This document shows positions 10,539 to 20,979 of a stretch of 64,000 nucleotides of DNA, one piece after another. Both the position numbers and the translations under genes were made by a program. The stretch's first letter is position 1, and each line of letters begins with the position of its first letter. Source of the DNA: Rodentibacter ratti (GTDB lineage: Bacteria > Pseudomonadota > Gammaproteobacteria > Enterobacterales > Pasteurellaceae); contig NZ_MLAJ01000003.1 of the NCBI RefSeq assembly GCF_002000485.1, forward strand, positions 180,938 to 244,937, in the 5' to 3' direction. A model generated the notes under the pieces. It searched no databases. It worked only from the letters and a program-made list of their open reading frames with translations, and was not told where the DNA came from.

Positions 10539-11330
10539 TTATTTTGTTGCAGTAGGTACAACCAATTCAGGCTCTTCCGGCTTTTCTACTTTTGCAAACT
10601 GTTTATCCTTATTTGCATCAATAATTTGTTGGGTTTGGTTTGCCAAAGTGGCTAATCCCATTTTTTGATAGGCATCACGCATCAAGAATAAACCTTCATA
10701 AGTCGCTTGTGCATCAGGATATAATTGCAACATTCCTACTACTCGATTCGCCACCGCAACATCCGCATTACGCTTGGCATAGAATTTCGCAATTTCTAAT
10801 TCGTGGCGTGCTAAAGAATCTTTAATATAAACCATACGGGCTAAGGCATCTTGTGAATAAGGACTATTAGGAAACGCACGTATTAAACTTTGGAAATTTG
10901 AAAATGCGGTTTTTAAAGAAGTCGTTTCACGTGTTGCGCGATCGATTCCAAAGAAATCCTGAATAGCATTATCCGCTGTTGCAACATTCGTTAAACCTGC
11001 CATATACACTGCATAATCACGATTCGGGCTTTGCGGGAATTGGTTCAAGAAATTATCTACCGTCACCAATACTGCAGTATATTCTTGCGACTTATAGTTT
11101 GCATAAATGAGATCCAACATGGCTTGTTCTTGATATGTGCTTCCCGGGAAACGTTCTGTTGTCGCATTTAAATAACGAATAGCTTCAGAATACCCTCCTT
11201 CTTGTAAAGAAGTGGCGCCTTTATTGTAAAGCTCATCTACCGATAATTGCTCAACTTCTTTGTTACCGCTTGAACAACCGATCACAGCAAATACTACAGC
11301 AAGCAAAGCCAATGATTTCATTTTACGCAT
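10539..11330 (-). CDS. bamD: Outer membrane assembly lipoprotein BamD
   Basis: The 263-residue protein has a lipoprotein signal ending AVIGC with the acylated Cys at about residue 19, followed by five TPR-type repeats (for example LYNKGATSLQEGGYSEAIRYL). BamD is the essential lipoprotein partner of BamA in beta-barrel insertion; the Haemophilus homologue has been called ComL. The first ATG is preceded by AAGGA; an internal Met at codon 4 is the alternative. It is divergent from rluD, an order also seen in other gammaproteobacteria. Confidence 0.94.
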   Translation of the reverse strand: MRKMKSLALLAVVFAVIGCSSGNKEVEQLSVDELYNKGATSLQEGGYSEAIRYLNATTERFPGSTYQEQAMLDLIYANYKSQEYTAVLVTVDNFLNQFPQSPNRDYAVYMAGLTNVATADNAIQDFFGIDRATRETTSLKTAFSNFQSLIRAFPNSPYSQDALARMVYIKDSLARHELEIAKFYAKRNADVAVANRVVGMLQLYPDAQATYEGLFLMRDAYQKMGLATLANQTQQIIDANKDKQFAKVEKPEEPELVVPTATK

Positions 11331-11440
11331 TGTTTTTTCCTTAATTTTTACGAAAACTAATAAATAAGATACAATTAGCTGACATTGTATAGAACATTAA
11401 TAAATAAGCCAACTTTTTAAACTTATTGAGATAAATTTTT

Positions 11441-12415
11441 ATGCCACAAATAACCCTTTCGGCTGAAGTACAACCTGAACACATCGGACAGCGCTTAGAC
11501 CAAACCCTTGCCGAGTTGTTCCCTGAATACTCCCGATCACGTCTAAAAACTTGGATTGAAGCAGATCTTGTGAAAATCAACGATCGCATTGCCAATATAC
11601 CTCGTGAAAAAGTATTCGGCGGTGAACACATCAAAATCACCGTAGAGGTAGAAGATGAAACACGCTTTGAACCTGAGAACATTCCACTTAATATCGTCTA
11701 TGAAGATGATGATATTATTGTGATTAATAAACCGAAAGATCTTGTTGTTCACCCCGGTGCGGGCAATCCGAACGGCACGGTATTGAATGCCCTGCTTTAT
11801 CACTATCCGCCAATTGCCGAAGTACCACGGGCAGGTATTGTGCATCGTTTAGATAAAGATACTACCGGTCTAATGGTAGTGGCAAAAACAATTCCCGCCC
11901 AAACAAAACTGGTACGTGATTTACAAAAACGAAAAATTACCCGTGAATACGAAGCCGTTGCCTCCGGCATTATGACCAAAGGCGGTTCGGTTGATCAGCC
12001 AATGGCACGCCACGCGACTAAACGTACGCTTATGGCGGTTCACCCAATGGGAAAACCGGCGGTAACCCACTACCGTATTATGGAAAATTTTCGCAACTAT
12101 ACCCGCCTACGTTTACGTTTAGAAACGGGAAGAACCCATCAAATTCGTGTACACATGGCACATATTGCCCACCCACTATTAGGCGATCAAACTTATGGCG
12201 GTCGCCCTCGTCCGCCCAAAAATGCCAGTGAAAATTTTATGGAAGTCTTGCGTAATTTTAAACGTCAAGCTTTGCACGCCGTCATGTTACGTTTAGCACA
12301 TCCTATTAGCGGTGAAATGATGGAATGGCACGCTCCTCTACCGGAGGATTTTGTCGAATTGCTTAATGCCCTAAAAGCGGATTATATTGAACACAAAGAC
12401 AACTTGGATTATTAA
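11441..12415 (+). CDS. rluD: 23S rRNA pseudouridine synthase D
   Basis: The 324-residue protein has an N-terminal S4-type RNA-binding domain (about 15-75) and a RluA-family catalytic domain with the HRLDKDTTGL motif, catalytic Asp at 138. RluD makes the three pseudouridines in helix 69 of 23S rRNA (1911, 1915, 1917 in E. coli). Length agrees with the family. The stop codon is one base from the pgeF start, so the two are translationally coupled. Confidence 0.95.
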   Translation: MPQITLSAEVQPEHIGQRLDQTLAELFPEYSRSRLKTWIEADLVKINDRIANIPREKVFGGEHIKITVEVEDETRFEPENIPLNIVYEDDDIIVINKPKDLVVHPGAGNPNGTVLNALLYHYPPIAEVPRAGIVHRLDKDTTGLMVVAKTIPAQTKLVRDLQKRKITREYEAVASGIMTKGGSVDQPMARHATKRTLMAVHPMGKPAVTHYRIMENFRNYTRLRLRLETGRTHQIRVHMAHIAHPLLGDQTYGGRPRPPKNASENFMEVLRNFKRQALHAVMLRLAHPISGEMMEWHAPLPEDFVELLNALKADYIEHKDNLDY

Positions 12416-12416
12416 T

Positions 12417-13151
12417 ATGCAAGCGATTTTTCCAAAATGGCAAGTTCCCTCTAATATTCGCGCTTTTACTACTACACGTGAAGGCGGGATAAGCAAAGCA
12501 CCCTTTGAAAGTTTTAATTTAGGTGATCATGTGGGCGATGAAAAAAGTGCGGTCAAAACAAACCGCACTTTATTGGTGGAAAAATTCCATTTACCCCATT
12601 CCCCGTTATTTCTCACTCAAACCCACAGCACCAATGTCATTCAATTGCCCTACTCCGGTAATAATTTTGAAGCCGATGCGGTTTATACCAATCAACCTCA
12701 TCAAGTATGCACGGTGATGACCGCCGATTGTTTGCCGGTACTTTTTACAACCAAACAAGGCAATGAAGTTGCTGCGGCTCACGCAGGTTGGCGTGGATTA
12801 TGCGATGGAATATTGGAAGAAACAGTAAAATGTTTTCAAGCCCGGCCACAAGATATTATTGCTTGGCTCGGCCCTGCCATCGGACCTCGTGCATTTCAGG
12901 TGGGAAAAGAGGTGATTGAACAATTTATGTGCGTTGACCCTATTGCAGAGACCGCTTTCATCGCAGATCCATCTCAACAGGGAAAATATTTCGGCAATCT
13001 TTATCAGCTCGCTACACAACGCTTAAATAAATTGGGTATTACGGAAATTTCCGGTGGAGACTATTGCACCTTTAATGAAAAAGATCGCTTTTTCTCTTAT
13101 CGGCGGGAAGGGAAAACCGGCAGAATGGCAAGTGTTATTTGGTTCGATTAG
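12417..13151 (+). CDS. pgeF: Peptidoglycan editing factor PgeF / multicopper-oxidase-like YfiH (LACC1 family)
   Basis: The start ATG at 12417 sits one base after the rluD stop and gives 244 residues. The frame is open further upstream but overlaps rluD. Family hallmarks are TADCLPVLF, AAHAGWRGLCDGI and WLGPAIGPRAFQVG, which hold the metal-binding His and Cys residues. Members act as purine nucleoside phosphorylase/adenosine deaminase in vitro, and in E. coli YfiH prevents misincorporation into murein peptides. An inverted uptake-sequence pair lies inside the coding region at 12545-12570. Confidence 0.9.
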   Translation: MQAIFPKWQVPSNIRAFTTTREGGISKAPFESFNLGDHVGDEKSAVKTNRTLLVEKFHLPHSPLFLTQTHSTNVIQLPYSGNNFEADAVYTNQPHQVCTVMTADCLPVLFTTKQGNEVAAAHAGWRGLCDGILEETVKCFQARPQDIIAWLGPAIGPRAFQVGKEVIEQFMCVDPIAETAFIADPSQQGKYFGNLYQLATQRLNKLGITEISGGDYCTFNEKDRFFSYRREGKTGRMASVIWFD

Positions 13152-13158
13152 ACATTGA

Positions 13159-13178
13159 GAGGTTTTCATTTAAACCTC
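13159..13178. terminator. Weak hairpin between convergent pgeF and ruvX
   Basis: GAGGTTT (13159-13165) pairs with AAACCTC (13172-13178); no strong T run. Confidence 0.35.
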
Positions 13179-13187
13179 ACTCTCTCA

Positions 13188-13610
13188 TCAAAAATCCGGG
13201 TTATTCTCAAACCAACTCTCTAAAATCAAACAGGCTGAAATGCCATCCACTTTACCCTTTTTCAATGCACGGAAACCGCCACGTTCAAAAATTTCACTCC
13301 GCGCTTCCGTTGTTGTAAGACGCTCATCTTGTAACGCCACTTTCACACCAAATCGTCCATTTAAGCGGTTGGCAAATTTCTTTGCTTTTAACGTGAGTTC
13401 TTGTTCGGTTCCGTCCATATTGAGTGGCAGCCCAACCACCACCACATCCGGTTTCCACTCTTGTAGGCATTTAGCAATGGCATCCCAATTAGGAATGCCA
13501 TCTTGTGCTTTAAATGCCGGCAATGCTTGAGCCGTGCCGGTGATACTTTGCCCCACAGCACAGCCGATACTTTTCATCCCAAAATCAAAAGCGAGAGCGG
13601 TAATGTTCAT
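13188..13610 (-). CDS. ruvX: Putative Holliday junction resolvase / pre-16S rRNA nuclease YqgF
   Basis: The 140-residue protein has the RNase H-like fold of YqgF: the [17 protein letters not shown]-terminal strand with its catalytic Asp, the [13 protein letters not shown] motif, and DERLTTTEA. YqgF processes the 5' end of 16S rRNA in E. coli; a resolvase role has also been proposed. Its start overlaps the stop of yqgE by a base, and yqgE and rsmE are upstream in the same operon. Confidence 0.92.
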   Translation of the reverse strand: MNITALAFDFGMKSIGCAVGQSITGTAQALPAFKAQDGIPNWDAIAKCLQEWKPDVVVVGLPLNMDGTEQELTLKAKKFANRLNGRFGVKVALQDERLTTTEARSEIFERGGFRALKKGKVDGISACLILESWFENNPDF

Positions 13611-14170
13611 TAACTATGCCCTACTTGTGAAGTCGCAAAATTATGCATATTGATGCCGAGCAATTGATTTGCCGCAAGATAGCGCTCTTCGTAAGGGGTA
13701 TCAAATAAAATCCTATCATTTGACGGCACGACAAGCCACGCATTATCAGCGATTTCTTGTTCTAATTGCCCTGCCGACCAACCGGCACAACCCAATGCCA
13801 CAAGGTACTTTTCCGGTGCTTGTAAAGAACCGAAGGTATCCACCACATCTGCCGAAGTAGTTAAGCTAAGATCATCGGTGATCTTATAGCTGTGCTGAAA
13901 ATCAACGAGACTATTTTTATGAACAATAAAGCCACGTTCAGTATGCATTGGACCACCCGCCACCACCATCGCATCATCAAAAGTGCGGTCGTTTTTCATC
14001 ATAAAATTTAATTTGTTATAAAGCTCCGCAATGCTGAGATCGGTGGGTTGATTAATCACAATTCCCATAGAACCTTGCTCATTATGTTCACAAACAAAAA
14101 CGACCGTACGGTGAAAATAATCCGCCAGATGTGGCATGGCAATTAAAAGTTGTCCTTGTAAATCCATCAT
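13610..14170 (-). CDS. YqgE/AlgH family protein (UPF0301)
   Basis: The 186-residue protein carries family blocks [36 protein letters not shown] and the [17 protein letters not shown] segment. No enzymatic activity is established for the family; AlgH was named from a Pseudomonas alginate phenotype. It overlaps rsmE by four bases (ATGA) and ruvX by one, so it is translated in a tightly coupled operon. Confidence 0.9.
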   Translation of the reverse strand: MMDLQGQLLIAMPHLADYFHRTVVFVCEHNEQGSMGIVINQPTDLSIAELYNKLNFMMKNDRTFDDAMVVAGGPMHTERGFIVHKNSLVDFQHSYKITDDLSLTTSADVVDTFGSLQAPEKYLVALGCAGWSAGQLEQEIADNAWLVVPSNDRILFDTPYEERYLAANQLLGINMHNFATSQVGHS

Positions 14171-14904
14171 TCACCTAAATCTCCAAAACAAATTTGCAGT
14201 GCGCTAATCGCCGCTAAAGAGGCGGTTTCTGTGCGCAACACACGCTTTCCTAATAAAATTTCAGTAAAACCTTGCTGTTCCGTTTGGGCAATTTCATGCG
14301 GAGATAATCCGCCTTCAGAACCAATCAACAAGCGTACCCCTTCTTTTGGGATTATTGGCAAGGTTCTAATGGAATATTGGGCTCGGGGATGTAAATTCAA
14401 CTTTAATGCGCCATCGTTTTCTGCGCACCAATCTTGTAATTTCATCAATGGACGAATTTCCGGGATCACATTTCTGCCACATTGCTCACAGGCAGCAATC
14501 GCAATTTTTTGCCATTGTTGGATTTTTTTATCCATGCGATCGCCATCTAATTTCACGCCACAGCGTTCCGACCAAAGCGGTGTAATCACATTCACGCCCA
14601 ATTCAACGGATTTTTGAATAGTAAATTCCATACGCTCGCCACGAGAAATCACCTGCCCCAAATGAATTTTGAGGTTTGATTCTTTATCGACAAATTCACG
14701 CCCTAGAATGTCGACTTTCACCGATTTTTTACCGGCTTCAATAATGCGGGCAGGATAAATGTGGTTACTACCATCAAAAAGTTCAATTTGTTCGCCTTCA
14801 GTCATACGGAGCACTCGCCCAACGTGATTTGCCGCCTCATCAGAAAGTTGGCATTGAGTGCGATTTTCAAGAGCTTCGGGGTGATAAATTCGGGGTATGC
14901 GCAT
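14167..14904 (-). CDS. rsmE: 16S rRNA m3U1498 methyltransferase RsmE
   Basis: I start it at ATG 14904 (MRIPRIYHP), which gives 245 residues, the family norm. The frame remains open upstream to a GTG that lies within an uptake sequence. Conserved features are the N-terminal PUA-like domain ([18 protein letters not shown]) and the SPOUT knot with [14 protein letters not shown] and [11 protein letters not shown]. RsmE methylates N3 of U1498 in 16S rRNA using SAM. It heads the rsmE-yqgE-ruvX operon. Confidence 0.93.
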   Translation of the reverse strand: MRIPRIYHPEALENRTQCQLSDEAANHVGRVLRMTEGEQIELFDGSNHIYPARIIEAGKKSVKVDILGREFVDKESNLKIHLGQVISRGERMEFTIQKSVELGVNVITPLWSERCGVKLDGDRMDKKIQQWQKIAIAACEQCGRNVIPEIRPLMKLQDWCAENDGALKLNLHPRAQYSIRTLPIIPKEGVRLLIGSEGGLSPHEIAQTEQQGFTEILLGKRVLRTETASLAAISALQICFGDLGE

Positions 14905-14928
14905 AATATATTGAAAGAGATAAAGTAA

Positions 14929-14955
14929 AAAGTGCGGTTGATTTAACCGCACTTT
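14929..14955. terminator. Inverted uptake-sequence terminator between fadR and rsmE
   Basis: AAAGTGCGGTT (14929-14939) and AACCGCACTTT (14945-14955) form a perfect 11-base stem with a five-base loop, at the 3' end of fadR. Confidence 0.8.
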
Positions 14956-14961
14956 CTTGGG

Positions 14962-15687
14962 TTAATTAGAAAAACTGTGCGGTAAACGTTCCAGAATCGC
15001 ACTCCAATAAGTGGCAGAACGCAAATTATGTTTGCGGATGCAATCTACCACAGCATCGGCATTACCTGCTTGGCAAATTTGCTGCAATTCCACATAAAAT
15101 TGTTTAGTGAGTTCACGATGTTTTTCACAACTAAAAAAGAGTAAACCTATTTTTTGATATACACCTTTTAAACTATTGAAAATTAAACGATAAAAAGGTT
15201 TATTTGCCAATACGGTAAATTGACGAAAAACACGATAATCAAATTCAGTATAATCTTCCGCCGTATTTTTTAATTCATTTAAGTCATCAAACAGCATGGC
15301 AGATTGCTGAGGGGATTTTTTCACCGCTTCATAAATATAAAATTCCGACATTTTACTACGCAGCGATAGCATATTATCAATAATCAAAGGCGCTGAGCTT
15401 TGATCAAGCGTGATTAACGTTTCAATAATGCTCGGACTGGCGGTGTCCCAAATATTGTTTATTTTTGTCGGCTTGCCATGTTGAATAGTCAGCCAACCGT
15501 CACGTGCCAAACGCTGCAACACTTCGCGTAATGTCGTGCGGGTTACACCGATTTTCTCCGCAAGATCGCGTTCTGAAGGTAAATGAGTCCCGGCGGGAAA
15601 CACATCCTCCCAAATACTTTTCACGATATATTCCTCAGCCAGTGCTGCCGGGCTTTGTGCTTTTAAAAGTGTATTTTCTGTATTCAT
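14962..15687 (-). CDS. fadR: Fatty acid metabolism regulator FadR
   Basis: The 241-residue GntR-family protein (start MNTENTLLKAQSP) has a winged helix (about 10-75: GVTRTTLREVLQRLARDGWLTIQHGKPT) and a C-terminal acyl-CoA-binding helical domain. An ATG two codons earlier (15693) is possible; neither has a clear ribosome binding site. FadR represses fatty acid degradation and activates unsaturated fatty acid synthesis in E. coli, and is relieved by long-chain acyl-CoA. It is divergent from nhaB, as in enterobacteria. A perfect palindrome sits just upstream of the start. Confidence 0.93.
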   Translation of the reverse strand: MNTENTLLKAQSPAALAEEYIVKSIWEDVFPAGTHLPSERDLAEKIGVTRTTLREVLQRLARDGWLTIQHGKPTKINNIWDTASPSIIETLITLDQSSAPLIIDNMLSLRSKMSEFYIYEAVKKSPQQSAMLFDDLNELKNTAEDYTEFDYRVFRQFTVLANKPFYRLIFNSLKGVYQKIGLLFFSCEKHRELTKQFYVELQQICQAGNADAVVDCIRKHNLRSATYWSAILERLPHSFSN

Positions 15688-15697
15688 AATCATCAGA

Positions 15698-15718
15698 TGT
15701 TAGGAAAAAAACCTAACA
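15698..15718. promoter_or_regulatory. Palindrome directly upstream of fadR (candidate operator or leader hairpin)
   Basis: TGTTAGG (15698-15704), seven A residues, CCTAACA (15712-15718): a perfect seven-base inverted repeat ending about ten bases from the fadR start. It could be an operator for FadR itself or another regulator, or an mRNA hairpin limiting translation. It does not match the E. coli FadR consensus closely. Confidence 0.45.
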
Positions 15719-15822
15719 AGATCAAAAAAATGTGACTTATTCAACAAATTTTTATTTTCGTTATTATCCTTTAAAGCACTCTATATTACAATGAGCGCAT
15801 TATAAAAAAACAGGAGCCATTT

Positions 15823-17364
15823 ATGACTTACACACAGGCCTTAATGAAAAATTTTCTTGGTGCAAGCCCGGATTGGTATAAGCTCGCCATCATCATTTTT
15901 CTAATTGCCAACCCAATTATTTTCTTTTTTATTAGCCCTTTCCTTGCCGGTTGGGTTTTAGTTGCCGAGTTTATTTTCACACTCGCCATGGCATTAAAAT
16001 GCTATCCGTTGCAGCCGGGTGGATTACTTGCGATTGAGGCAATTATCATTGGCATGACAAATCCGGCCCATGTAAAAGCTGAAATTATGTCAAATTTTGA
16101 AGTTATCTTATTGTTGATGTTTATGGTTGCCGGCATTTATTTTATGAAACAACTCTTGTTGTTTGTGTTTACCCGATTGCTGGTCGCCATTGAATCTAAA
16201 ATTACCCTTTCTTTAGCCTTCTGTCTCAGCGCCGCATTTTTATCCGCGTTTTTAGATGCGCTAACGGTCGTTGCTGTCATTATTAGTGTCGCTATGGGCT
16301 TTTATGGTGTCTATCACAAAGTCGCCTCAGGGAATAAATTAAATGATCTCGTTGACATCACTAACGATGATAAATTAGGCGATAAACGTGCTACATTAGA
16401 ACAATTCCGTGCATTTTTAAGAAGTTTAATGATGCATGCCGGTGTCGGAACCGCACTCGGCGGTGTGATGACGATGGTGGGTGAACCACAAAATTTAATT
16501 ATCGCAGAACAAGCAAATTGGAACTTTATTGAATTTTTCTTCCGTATGGCGCCCGTTACCTTGCCTGTTTTAGCCTGTGGTTTGCTCACTTGCTACTTAG
16601 TGGAAAAATTTAAATTATTCGGTTATGGCGCAAAACTTCCCCGTAAAGTCTGGGCTGTGTTGGCACGTTTAGATCGTAATAATACACAAAAAATGTCAAA
16701 GCAAGAGAAAATGAAGTTATTCTTCCAAGCTCTCATTGCGCTTTGGTTAGTTATTGGTCTCGCTTTCCACTTAGCTGCCGTAGGTTTAATCGGTTTAAGT
16801 GTAATCGTCCTCGCCACAGCGTTTACCGGCATTACAAATGAACACATTATCGGTAAGGCTTTCCAAGAATCCTTACCTTTTACCGCATTACTCGTGGTGT
16901 TCTTTACCGTCGTTGCCGTGATTATTGATCAAAAACTTTTCTCACCGATTATTCACTATGTGTTATCCGCAAGCGAAAGTACGCAACTTGTTTTATTCTA
17001 TGCCTTTAACGGCTTACTCTCCGCTATTTCCGATAACGTTTTCGTAGCGACAGTATATATTAACGAGGTTAAAGCAGCGCTCACTAACGGTGTGATTAGC
17101 CCACATCAATTCGAATTACTTGCTGTGGCAATCAATACTGGAACAAACTTGCCATCTGTCGCAACGCCAAACGGTCAAGCGGCATTCTTGTTCTTATTAA
17201 CCTCATCGCTTGCCCCATTAATTCGTCTCTCTTATGGCAGAATGGTTTACATGGCATTACCTTACACCCTTGTGCTATCCTTAGTGGGCTTATTTGCCAT
17301 TGAATATATTTTACCGGCTGCCACCGTCTGGTTGGCAAATTTAGGACTAATTCAGCCAATTTAA
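15823..17364 (+). CDS. nhaB: Na+/H+ antiporter NhaB
   Basis: The 513-residue protein has about twelve hydrophobic segments and the NhaB-specific blocks [37 protein letters not shown] and [16 protein letters not shown]. NhaB exchanges cytoplasmic Na+ for external H+ at the inner membrane. Ribosome binding site AGGAG precedes the ATG. dsbB follows after nine bases, the same order as in E. coli. Confidence 0.95.
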   Translation: MTYTQALMKNFLGASPDWYKLAIIIFLIANPIIFFFISPFLAGWVLVAEFIFTLAMALKCYPLQPGGLLAIEAIIIGMTNPAHVKAEIMSNFEVILLLMFMVAGIYFMKQLLLFVFTRLLVAIESKITLSLAFCLSAAFLSAFLDALTVVAVIISVAMGFYGVYHKVASGNKLNDLVDITNDDKLGDKRATLEQFRAFLRSLMMHAGVGTALGGVMTMVGEPQNLIIAEQANWNFIEFFFRMAPVTLPVLACGLLTCYLVEKFKLFGYGAKLPRKVWAVLARLDRNNTQKMSKQEKMKLFFQALIALWLVIGLAFHLAAVGLIGLSVIVLATAFTGITNEHIIGKAFQESLPFTALLVVFFTVVAVIIDQKLFSPIIHYVLSASESTQLVLFYAFNGLLSAISDNVFVATVYINEVKAALTNGVISPHQFELLAVAINTGTNLPSVATPNGQAAFLFLLTSSLAPLIRLSYGRMVYMALPYTLVLSLVGLFAIEYILPAATVWLANLGLIQPI

Positions 17365-17373
17365 GGAAAACAT

Positions 17374-17907
17374 ATGCTCGCATTATTTAAACAATTTTCA
17401 GAAAAACGCTCATCGTGGTTATTACTTGCATTTTCAAGTTTAGCCTTAGAATTGACCGCACTTTATTTCCAATACGGTATGGGGTTGCAACCCTGCGTGC
17501 TTTGTGTGTATGAGCGTTTGGCAATGAGTGGTTTATTTTTTGCGGGCATTATTGGTTTTCTCGCACCTCGTTCACTAATTGTGCGTTTAATCGCCCTTGC
17601 GTTAGGTTTATTTAGTGGCATTAAGGGGCTGATGATTTCCATCCGCCACCTTGATCTCCAAATGAACCCAGCCCCGTGGAAACAATGTGAATTTATCCCG
17701 AATTTCCCGGAAACCCTGCCCTTCCACCAATGGCTCCCAAGCATTTTCAACCCAACCGGTTCCTGTGATAACAGTCAGTGGTCGCTCTTCGGTATCACCA
17801 TGGTGCAATGGTTAGTATTTATCTTTGCAGTATATGTGCTTATCCTTGTGGTCATACTGATTGCTCAGGTGAAGAAAAGCAGAAAGCAGAGAATGTTGTT
17901 TAATTAG
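17374..17907 (+). CDS. dsbB: Disulfide bond formation protein DsbB
   Basis: The 177-residue membrane protein has four membrane segments, the CVLC redox motif (Cys41, Cys44) and a second periplasmic pair (Cys105, Cys131), all at the E. coli positions. DsbB reoxidises DsbA and passes electrons to ubiquinone or menaquinone. It is co-transcribed with nhaB by spacing. Confidence 0.95.
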   Translation: MLALFKQFSEKRSSWLLLAFSSLALELTALYFQYGMGLQPCVLCVYERLAMSGLFFAGIIGFLAPRSLIVRLIALALGLFSGIKGLMISIRHLDLQMNPAPWKQCEFIPNFPETLPFHQWLPSIFNPTGSCDNSQWSLFGITMVQWLVFIFAVYVLILVVILIAQVKKSRKQRMLFN

Positions 17908-17934
17908 GAAGTTTAAAGTATTTCTAAATTTGAC

Positions 17935-17961
17935 GTTCCTAAAATTGTTTATTTTGGGAAC
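17935..17961 (+). terminator. Possible terminator after dsbB
   Basis: GTTCCTAAAAT pairs with ATTTTGGGAAC (one G-T mismatch) around TGTTT. There is no downstream T run, so function is uncertain. Confidence 0.4.
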
Positions 17962-18013
17962 TCATTAAGATAATGATATTTTATGAACTTAATCTTATTT
18001 ATAGGCAAAATTT

Positions 18014-18814
18014 ATGCAAAATATAGCACAACGCAATTATGTCATTAGTTTAACTACAGCACAAAAACGCCGAAAGCACATTGAAAATGAATTTGGCAAA
18101 CAAAATATTCCTTTTGAATTTTTTGATGCTATAACCCTTGAGCAAATTCACCAAAAAGCTAATGAATTAAATATTGATATCTCAAATACTACCTTAACAA
18201 AAGGAGAAATTGCCTGTGCATTAAGCCATATTGCTTTATGGCATTTGGCAAAAGATCAAAAATTAGAGTACATCTGTATTTTTGAAGACGATATTTATCT
18301 AGGTGAAGATGCCAATAAATTACTTAATATTAATTACTTACCCCCAAATACACATATTTTAAAATTAGAAACAAATAAATATGATCGTTTACCTACAATA
18401 TTTAAAACAGAAACTAAAATCCTTAATAGAAAATTGTTTAGATTAAAAAAGAGACATGCTGGTGCGGCAGGATATCTTGTAACTTCAAAGGGAATTAACT
18501 TCCTTATAGATTGTATCCATCAAGAAAATTTAACTATACCTATTGATGATCTTATATTTGGAAAATATTTAGCAGATGATCATTATCATGTCCTACAAAT
18601 GACACCGGCTTTATGCATACAAGATTTTATACTGAATAAAGAAATTAAATTTGAAAGCTATTTAGAAAAAGAAAGACAAATCCGATACAAAAGTGAAGAA
18701 AGTGAGAAAAAAAGAAAGAAAATAAATTTATTTTTTAAAATATATAGAGAATTAACAAGACCTTTTAGAAAAAAGTTAGATAAAATTTTAAATGCCTATA
18801 TCCCATTTAAATAA
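18014..18814 (+). CDS. Glycosyltransferase family 25 (LOS biosynthesis type)
   Basis: The 266-residue protein starts [20 protein letters not shown], the GT25 N-terminal signature, followed by [13 protein letters not shown] and the acidic IFEDDIYL (EDD at 91-93), the metal/nucleotide-sugar site. The Lys-rich C-terminus resembles membrane-associated LOS transferases of the Lic2A/Lex2B/LgtB type, which add galactose or glucose to lipooligosaccharide. The exact linkage cannot be told. No phase-variable tetranucleotide tract is visible at its 5' end. The DNA is distinctly more AT-rich than its neighbours, suggesting a transferred or variable locus. Confidence 0.85.
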   Translation: MQNIAQRNYVISLTTAQKRRKHIENEFGKQNIPFEFFDAITLEQIHQKANELNIDISNTTLTKGEIACALSHIALWHLAKDQKLEYICIFEDDIYLGEDANKLLNINYLPPNTHILKLETNKYDRLPTIFKTETKILNRKLFRLKKRHAGAAGYLVTSKGINFLIDCIHQENLTIPIDDLIFGKYLADDHYHVLQMTPALCIQDFILNKEIKFESYLEKERQIRYKSEESEKKRKKINLFFKIYRELTRPFRKKLDKILNAYIPFK

Positions 18815-18836
18815 AATAAGAAGTTCTTATTCGCAA

Positions 18837-18923
18837 CATAATTACACCATTAGTTTAACCAAGGTATAAAAACACCGAAAACACATTGAAAATGGGCTTG
18901 GTAACCCCATTCCCTTTAAATAA
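18837..18923 (+). pseudogene. Remnant of a second GT25 glycosyltransferase gene (5' fragment)
   Basis: From 18840 the frame reads NYTISLTKV, a stop, then KHRKHIENGLGNPIPFK and a stop. This aligns with residues 8-35 of the intact neighbour ([25 protein letters not shown]), and the DNA is similar base for base. Only the N-terminal 29 codons remain, with one nonsense codon and small indels. It directly abuts an uptake-sequence terminator. Confidence 0.75.
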
Positions 18924-18949
18924 AGTGCGGTCAAAATTGACCGCACTTT
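18922..18949. terminator. Inverted uptake-sequence terminator
   Basis: AAAGTGCGGTCAA and TTGACCGCACTTT form a 13-base stem with a minimal two-base loop, between the GT25 locus and the convergent transporter gene. Confidence 0.75.
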
Positions 18950-18967
18950 TTATATCTCTCAAAAATT

Positions 18968-20010
18968 TTAATCGCTTTCCACATCGCCCAACAAGGCGGC
19001 ATATTTCACCGTGTTCGGGCTGGATTCTAAGGCGATTTTTAGTGCCATCGTCAGGGGAACGGAGAGTAACATTCCCACTGTCCCCAACAGCCAGCCCCAA
19101 AATAAGAGGGAAAGGAAAACCACTAAAGTGGAAAGCCCAAGACGTTGCCCCATCATTTTGGGTTCAAGAATATTCCCAATCACCATATTGATGACAATCA
19201 CTCCGGTCGTTACAGCAAAACCAATACCAAAACCATTCAATAATAGAGCCTGTACGATAATAGGAATGGCAGCAATGATCGAACCGATATTCGGAATATA
19301 ATTGAGTAAGAAACTTAATGTTGCCCACAAAATGGCATATTGCACGCCACAAACCTCCAACAGAATAAACACTGCAATCCCTGTCAACAGGCTTGTGATC
19401 GTTTTAATTCCAAGGTAGCCAATCACCCCTTGTAAAATGCGATCAATATGACGCTCTTCCTTTTCCACATCATTCGGTGTAGAGCTTATCACTACAGCAA
19501 ATTTGTGTTTCATTGTAGGGGCTTCAGAAAGCATAAAAATGACGACAAGCACTAAGACGAACACATTGCTCACCACACCAGAGAAATTAAGTAACACACG
19601 ACTAACAAAATTCATAATGATACTTGGGTCGAAATGTTCCTGAACGGTCTCTCGTGAAAAAGAGAACGGTAAATTGAAACGTTGCGCCAACGCCATCAGG
19701 TCGTTCACTCGTTCGGAAAGCAAAATTTTATATTGAGGAATAGATTGGGTAAACTCCCGTGCGCTGCTATTAATCAATCCCAGCAAAAAGAAGAAAATGA
19801 GGGAAATCAAGATAAATAGCAATACCATCGCAAGCCAGTGGGGAATTCGGCGGACGGTCATTACCTTAATAATAGGAGAGCAAATAATAGCAATAAAAAG
19901 TGCCAACAAAAACGGCACTACGATTTCAGCTGCTAATTTAACGCCGGCTAAAATAATAATAACGGCGGCAATCCCCAACAAAGTGCGGTATAAATTTACA
20001 TTATTTTCCA

Positions 20011-20011
<1 letters not shown>
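18968..20011 (-). CDS. AI-2E (TqsA/PerM) family membrane protein
   Basis: The 347-residue protein has about seven to eight hydrophobic segments and family motifs FLLALFIAIICSPI near the N-terminus and YIPNIGSIIAAIPIIVQALL and EPKMMGQRLGLSTLVVFLSLLFWGW near the C-terminus. Relatives include TqsA, proposed to export autoinducer-2, and YdiK/PerM. The substrate here is not known. The GTG start (20009-20011) overlaps the glnB stop by one base, indicating translational coupling. Confidence 0.85.
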
Positions 20012-20944
<933 letters not shown>

Positions 20945-20979
20945 ATTTTTCCTTAAATTTTTGTATCAAATCTTAATGT

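Noticed and set aside
14905..14952. Extended N-terminus for RsmE
   Set aside because: The start would be a GTG within the uptake-sequence hairpin; the family begins MRIPR at 14904.
18014..18060. Phase-variable tetranucleotide repeat at the GT25 start
   Set aside because: Haemophilus LOS genes often carry CAAT or similar tracts in the first codons; none is present here.
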